Both the position numbers and the translations under genes were made by a program. Shown one piece after another: positions 62,349 to 64,000 of a stretch of 64,000 nucleotides of DNA. Source of the stretch: Lithodes maja (lineage: Eukaryota > Arthropoda > Malacostraca > Decapoda > Lithodidae); the NCBI GenBank assembly GCA_037953745.1, contig JBAKBP010010423.1, forward strand, positions 1 through 64,000. The letters run 5' to 3'. Under the pieces are notes generated by a model. It was not told the origin of the DNA. It did not search any database and was given only the letters and a program-made list of their open reading frames with translations. The stretch's first letter is position 1. Every line of letters starts with the position of its first letter.

Positions 62349-64000
62349 ATGTCGGACAAGAAGAAACCTTTGCGGGACTCCCAGCTGGAAGATGTGGTCA
62401 ATGAGGTGCTGGACATGACGACGACGGATGAGACGGCGAGCGAGAGTGAGTCGGACGAGTGGTCTGACGATGAGGATTGGGCTTCACCTCCGCCCAAGCG
62501 ACTCCACCTCGACGCTCCCACTTCGGCCGATCCACCACCACCACCACCAGCAACGTCAGACAACCCACCACCACCACCACCAACTGAACCAGCCCCAGCG
62601 GATCCACCACCACCACCATCCAACCCATCCACATCCCATCCCATCCCCTCTACATCTCATCCCATCCCATCTACATCTCATCCCATCCATAACATCGCCG
62701 ATTACCTCCTACCATCACCCAACTTCCCCCAACTTCCCACGTCACCTCTTCCATCCACCTCGCGTGGCGGTGCCTCATCCTGGCTTCCAGCAGGATCACC
62801 AGCCCGCAGCCCACACCTGTTTGCTACGCTACTTGCTGTGGGCACTTTGAATACCCCGCCTTCGCATGCCATGGGAATGGTCACCCCCGCAGTGTCCCCC
62901 TTCAGCGACACACCGTTGACCCCCTCGGCATTTGTTCTGCCTGAGCATCGAGCCGCAATGCGTGCTGAGGTTGCTGAAGCCGCAGTGCGTGCTCAGCTTG
63001 TTGCTGAGGTGCCATGTACAGCGTTGAATCCTCCAGCAGCAATCGAGGAGCTTCTTCCCCAAAGGCTTCCTCTTCACCATTCACCAACTGGTACAGCTGC
63101 ACCAGGTTCACCAGCTCCACACCTTTCACCAGCTGGTGCAGCTGCACCAGGTTCACCAGCTCCACACCTTTCACCACTTGGTGCTGCACCAGGTTCACCG
63201 GCTTCTGCATCATCTGATGCAGAAGCCCCCCCCACTCAACCCCTCGACCTACCACCTATGCCACGCCGGAGGCCAGGTCCCCGTAGGGGGGCAGGTGGTA
63301 GGCCCAGGGGCCGCAGAGGTGTTCCTCGCGGTGGTCATTGCGGTGGTCCTCGCGGTGGTCCTCGCGGTGGTCGTGGCCGTGCTCGCGATCCTGCCCCCGA
63401 TCGTGATGCCGGTTGGACCGACACCCCCTTCGACCCCCAGCCTGATCTGTTCTCAGGGACCCCTGGCATGCAGGTTCCAAAGCCAGTGACTCCTCTCCAG
63501 TTCTTCCAGCTCTTCTTTACAAGGGAGATTCTGCAATACCTGGTAGTGGAGACAAATGCTTACTCCAAGTTCGTTGACGGAGCAGCCGCTCTTTGGCACC
63601 TGTTTGGTGAGGAGGAAATGGCCAAATTCCTTGGCCTGTACTTCCTCATGGGCATCACCAAGATTCCTTCTCTGAGTCACTACTGGCGTTCAACTGTCCT
63701 TCACGACTACCCAGTATTTCGGAGAACGATGAGTAGGACTAAGTTTCTAGCCTTGTTGAAGTATTTCCATGCTTTCAACAACAAGGCAGTCTGCAGGCAG
63801 AACAAGGACAGGCTTGTGAAGGTTCGGACGGTGATGGAATACCTACTTGAAGGCTTCAAGCTGGCATACATCCCCACCGAAAAGCTGTCCCTTGACGAAG
63901 GCAGCCTTGGATGGAAGGGTCGCCTTTCATTCAAGGTTTACAACCCAATGAAGCCGACGAAGTATGGTGTCAAGCTGTACATCCTGGCAGAGGCGTTGAC
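62349..64000 (+). CDS. piggyBac-type transposase, C-terminus outside window
   Basis: ATG at 62349 opens at least 550 codons to the window end. The N-terminus is acidic (ESESDEWSDDEDW), then Pro runs, three tandem AAPGSPAPHLSP-type repeats (about 240-285) and an RGG/GRGR-like basic segment (about 305-345). From about 380 the piggyBac domain begins (LQFFQLFFTREILQYLVVET, FLGLYFLMGITKIPSLSHYW, KFLALLKYFHAFNN) with the first catalytic Asp at D516 (KLSLDEGS). The other two aspartates lie beyond the window. It resembles the 52028-54943 protein in layout but is clearly a different family member. Confidence 0.92.
   Translation, partial: MSDKKKPLRDSQLEDVVNEVLDMTTTDETASESESDEWSDDEDWASPPPKRLHLDAPTSADPPPPPPATSDNPPPPPPTEPAPADPPPPPSNPSTSHPIPSTSHPIPSTSHPIHNIADYLLPSPNFPQLPTSPLPSTSRGGASSWLPAGSPARSPHLFATLLAVGTLNTPPSHAMGMVTPAVSPFSDTPLTPSAFVLPEHRAAMRAEVAEAAVRAQLVAEVPCTALNPPAAIEELLPQRLPLHHSPTGTAAPGSPAPHLSPAGAAAPGSPAPHLSPLGAAPGSPASASSDAEAPPTQPLDLPPMPRRRPGPRRGAGGRPRGRRGVPRGGHCGGPRGGPRGGRGRARDPAPDRDAGWTDTPFDPQPDLFSGTPGMQVPKPVTPLQFFQLFFTREILQYLVVETNAYSKFVDGAAALWHLFGEEEMAKFLGLYFLMGITKIPSLSHYWRSTVLHDYPVFRRTMSRTKFLALLKYFHAFNNKAVCRQNKDRLVKVRTVMEYLLEGFKLAYIPTEKLSLDEGSLGWKGRLSFKVYNPMKPTKYGVKLYILAEAL

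Larger units (their letters stand above)
60236..64000 (+). mobile_element. second piggyBac-type element, right end outside window
   Basis: Candidate left end TTAACCCTCTCGCATTTTTA at 60236, with subterminal repeats of GACGYRATCGCGTCATAA (60258-60325). A long leader contains (TA)n and tandem repeats, then the transposase ORF that runs off the window. The left boundary is inferred from the TTAA-CCC pattern only. Confidence 0.6.

Noticed and set aside
62428..62850. His/Pro-rich frame near 62.4 kb
   Set aside because: Out-of-frame shadow of the piggyBac-type transposase ORF that starts at 62349.
1..64000. CRISPR arrays, phage genes, toxin-antitoxin or bacterial operons
   Set aside because: Intron structure, SINE/LINE content and repeat types are animal; the regular arrays lack unique spacers.

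Overview
This window is a piece of a repeat-rich animal nuclear genome. It is most likely from an arthropod, and a decapod crustacean is my best guess. The evidence is a multi-exon integrin beta gene with GT-AG introns of 0.7 to more than 10 kb, interspersed arthropod-type TTAGG repeats, and dense tRNA-derived SINEs, LINEs, DNA transposons and microsatellites. The species assignment is inference. I see no bacterial operon, CRISPR array or viral genome.

The only host gene I recognise is an integrin beta subunit on the + strand, in eleven coding exons from 14580 to 50184. They encode 581 codons plus one base: signal peptide, PSI domain, hybrid/beta-I domain with a DxSxS MIDAS, and the first cysteine-rich EGF repeats. 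All exon phases join without a frame break. The remaining EGF repeats, beta-tail, membrane helix and cytoplasmic tail are not in the window, so the last visible intron runs more than 13.8 kb past its right edge. Decayed partial copies of exon 1 (two) and exon 10 (about three) lie in the introns.

The rest is mobile DNA and tandem repeats. 1-14.5 kb: minisatellites, foldback elements, two TTAA-flanked MITE families (called R1 and R2 here), tRNA-derived SINEs and an RTE 3' fragment. 16.4-26.4 kb: a higher-order array of ATC-rich blocks and hairpin modules, invaded by an LTR family with short TRIM-like members, a rearranged Ty3/Gypsy-like copy with an integrase ORF, and a deleted Tc1/mariner-like element. 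27.3-33.3 kb: a very young TRIM and a broken CR1/jockey-like LINE. 33.6-37.6 kb: an R2 MITE that contains a short RTE-ended element and a full-length RTE-like LINE with an intact 1057-codon ORF and a target-site duplication. 38.9-42.7 kb: a TRIM whose internal TTAA was hit by a chain of MITEs, next to a 1.2-kb palindrome. 50.8-55.1 kb: an apparently complete piggyBac element with an intact 971-codon transposase. 56.6-59.1 kb: a second CR1-like LINE. 60.2-64 kb: a second piggyBac-type element cut by the window edge.

The most unusual feature is the LTR family. It has a tRNA-Leu-type primer site, only about 150 bp of internal sequence, and in every LTR a tRNA-like segment with box A, box B and a downstream T-run, so each LTR may carry a pol III promoter. 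A second theme is repeated, nested use of TTAA sites, with two piggyBac-type transposase genes nearby as possible mobilising sources.
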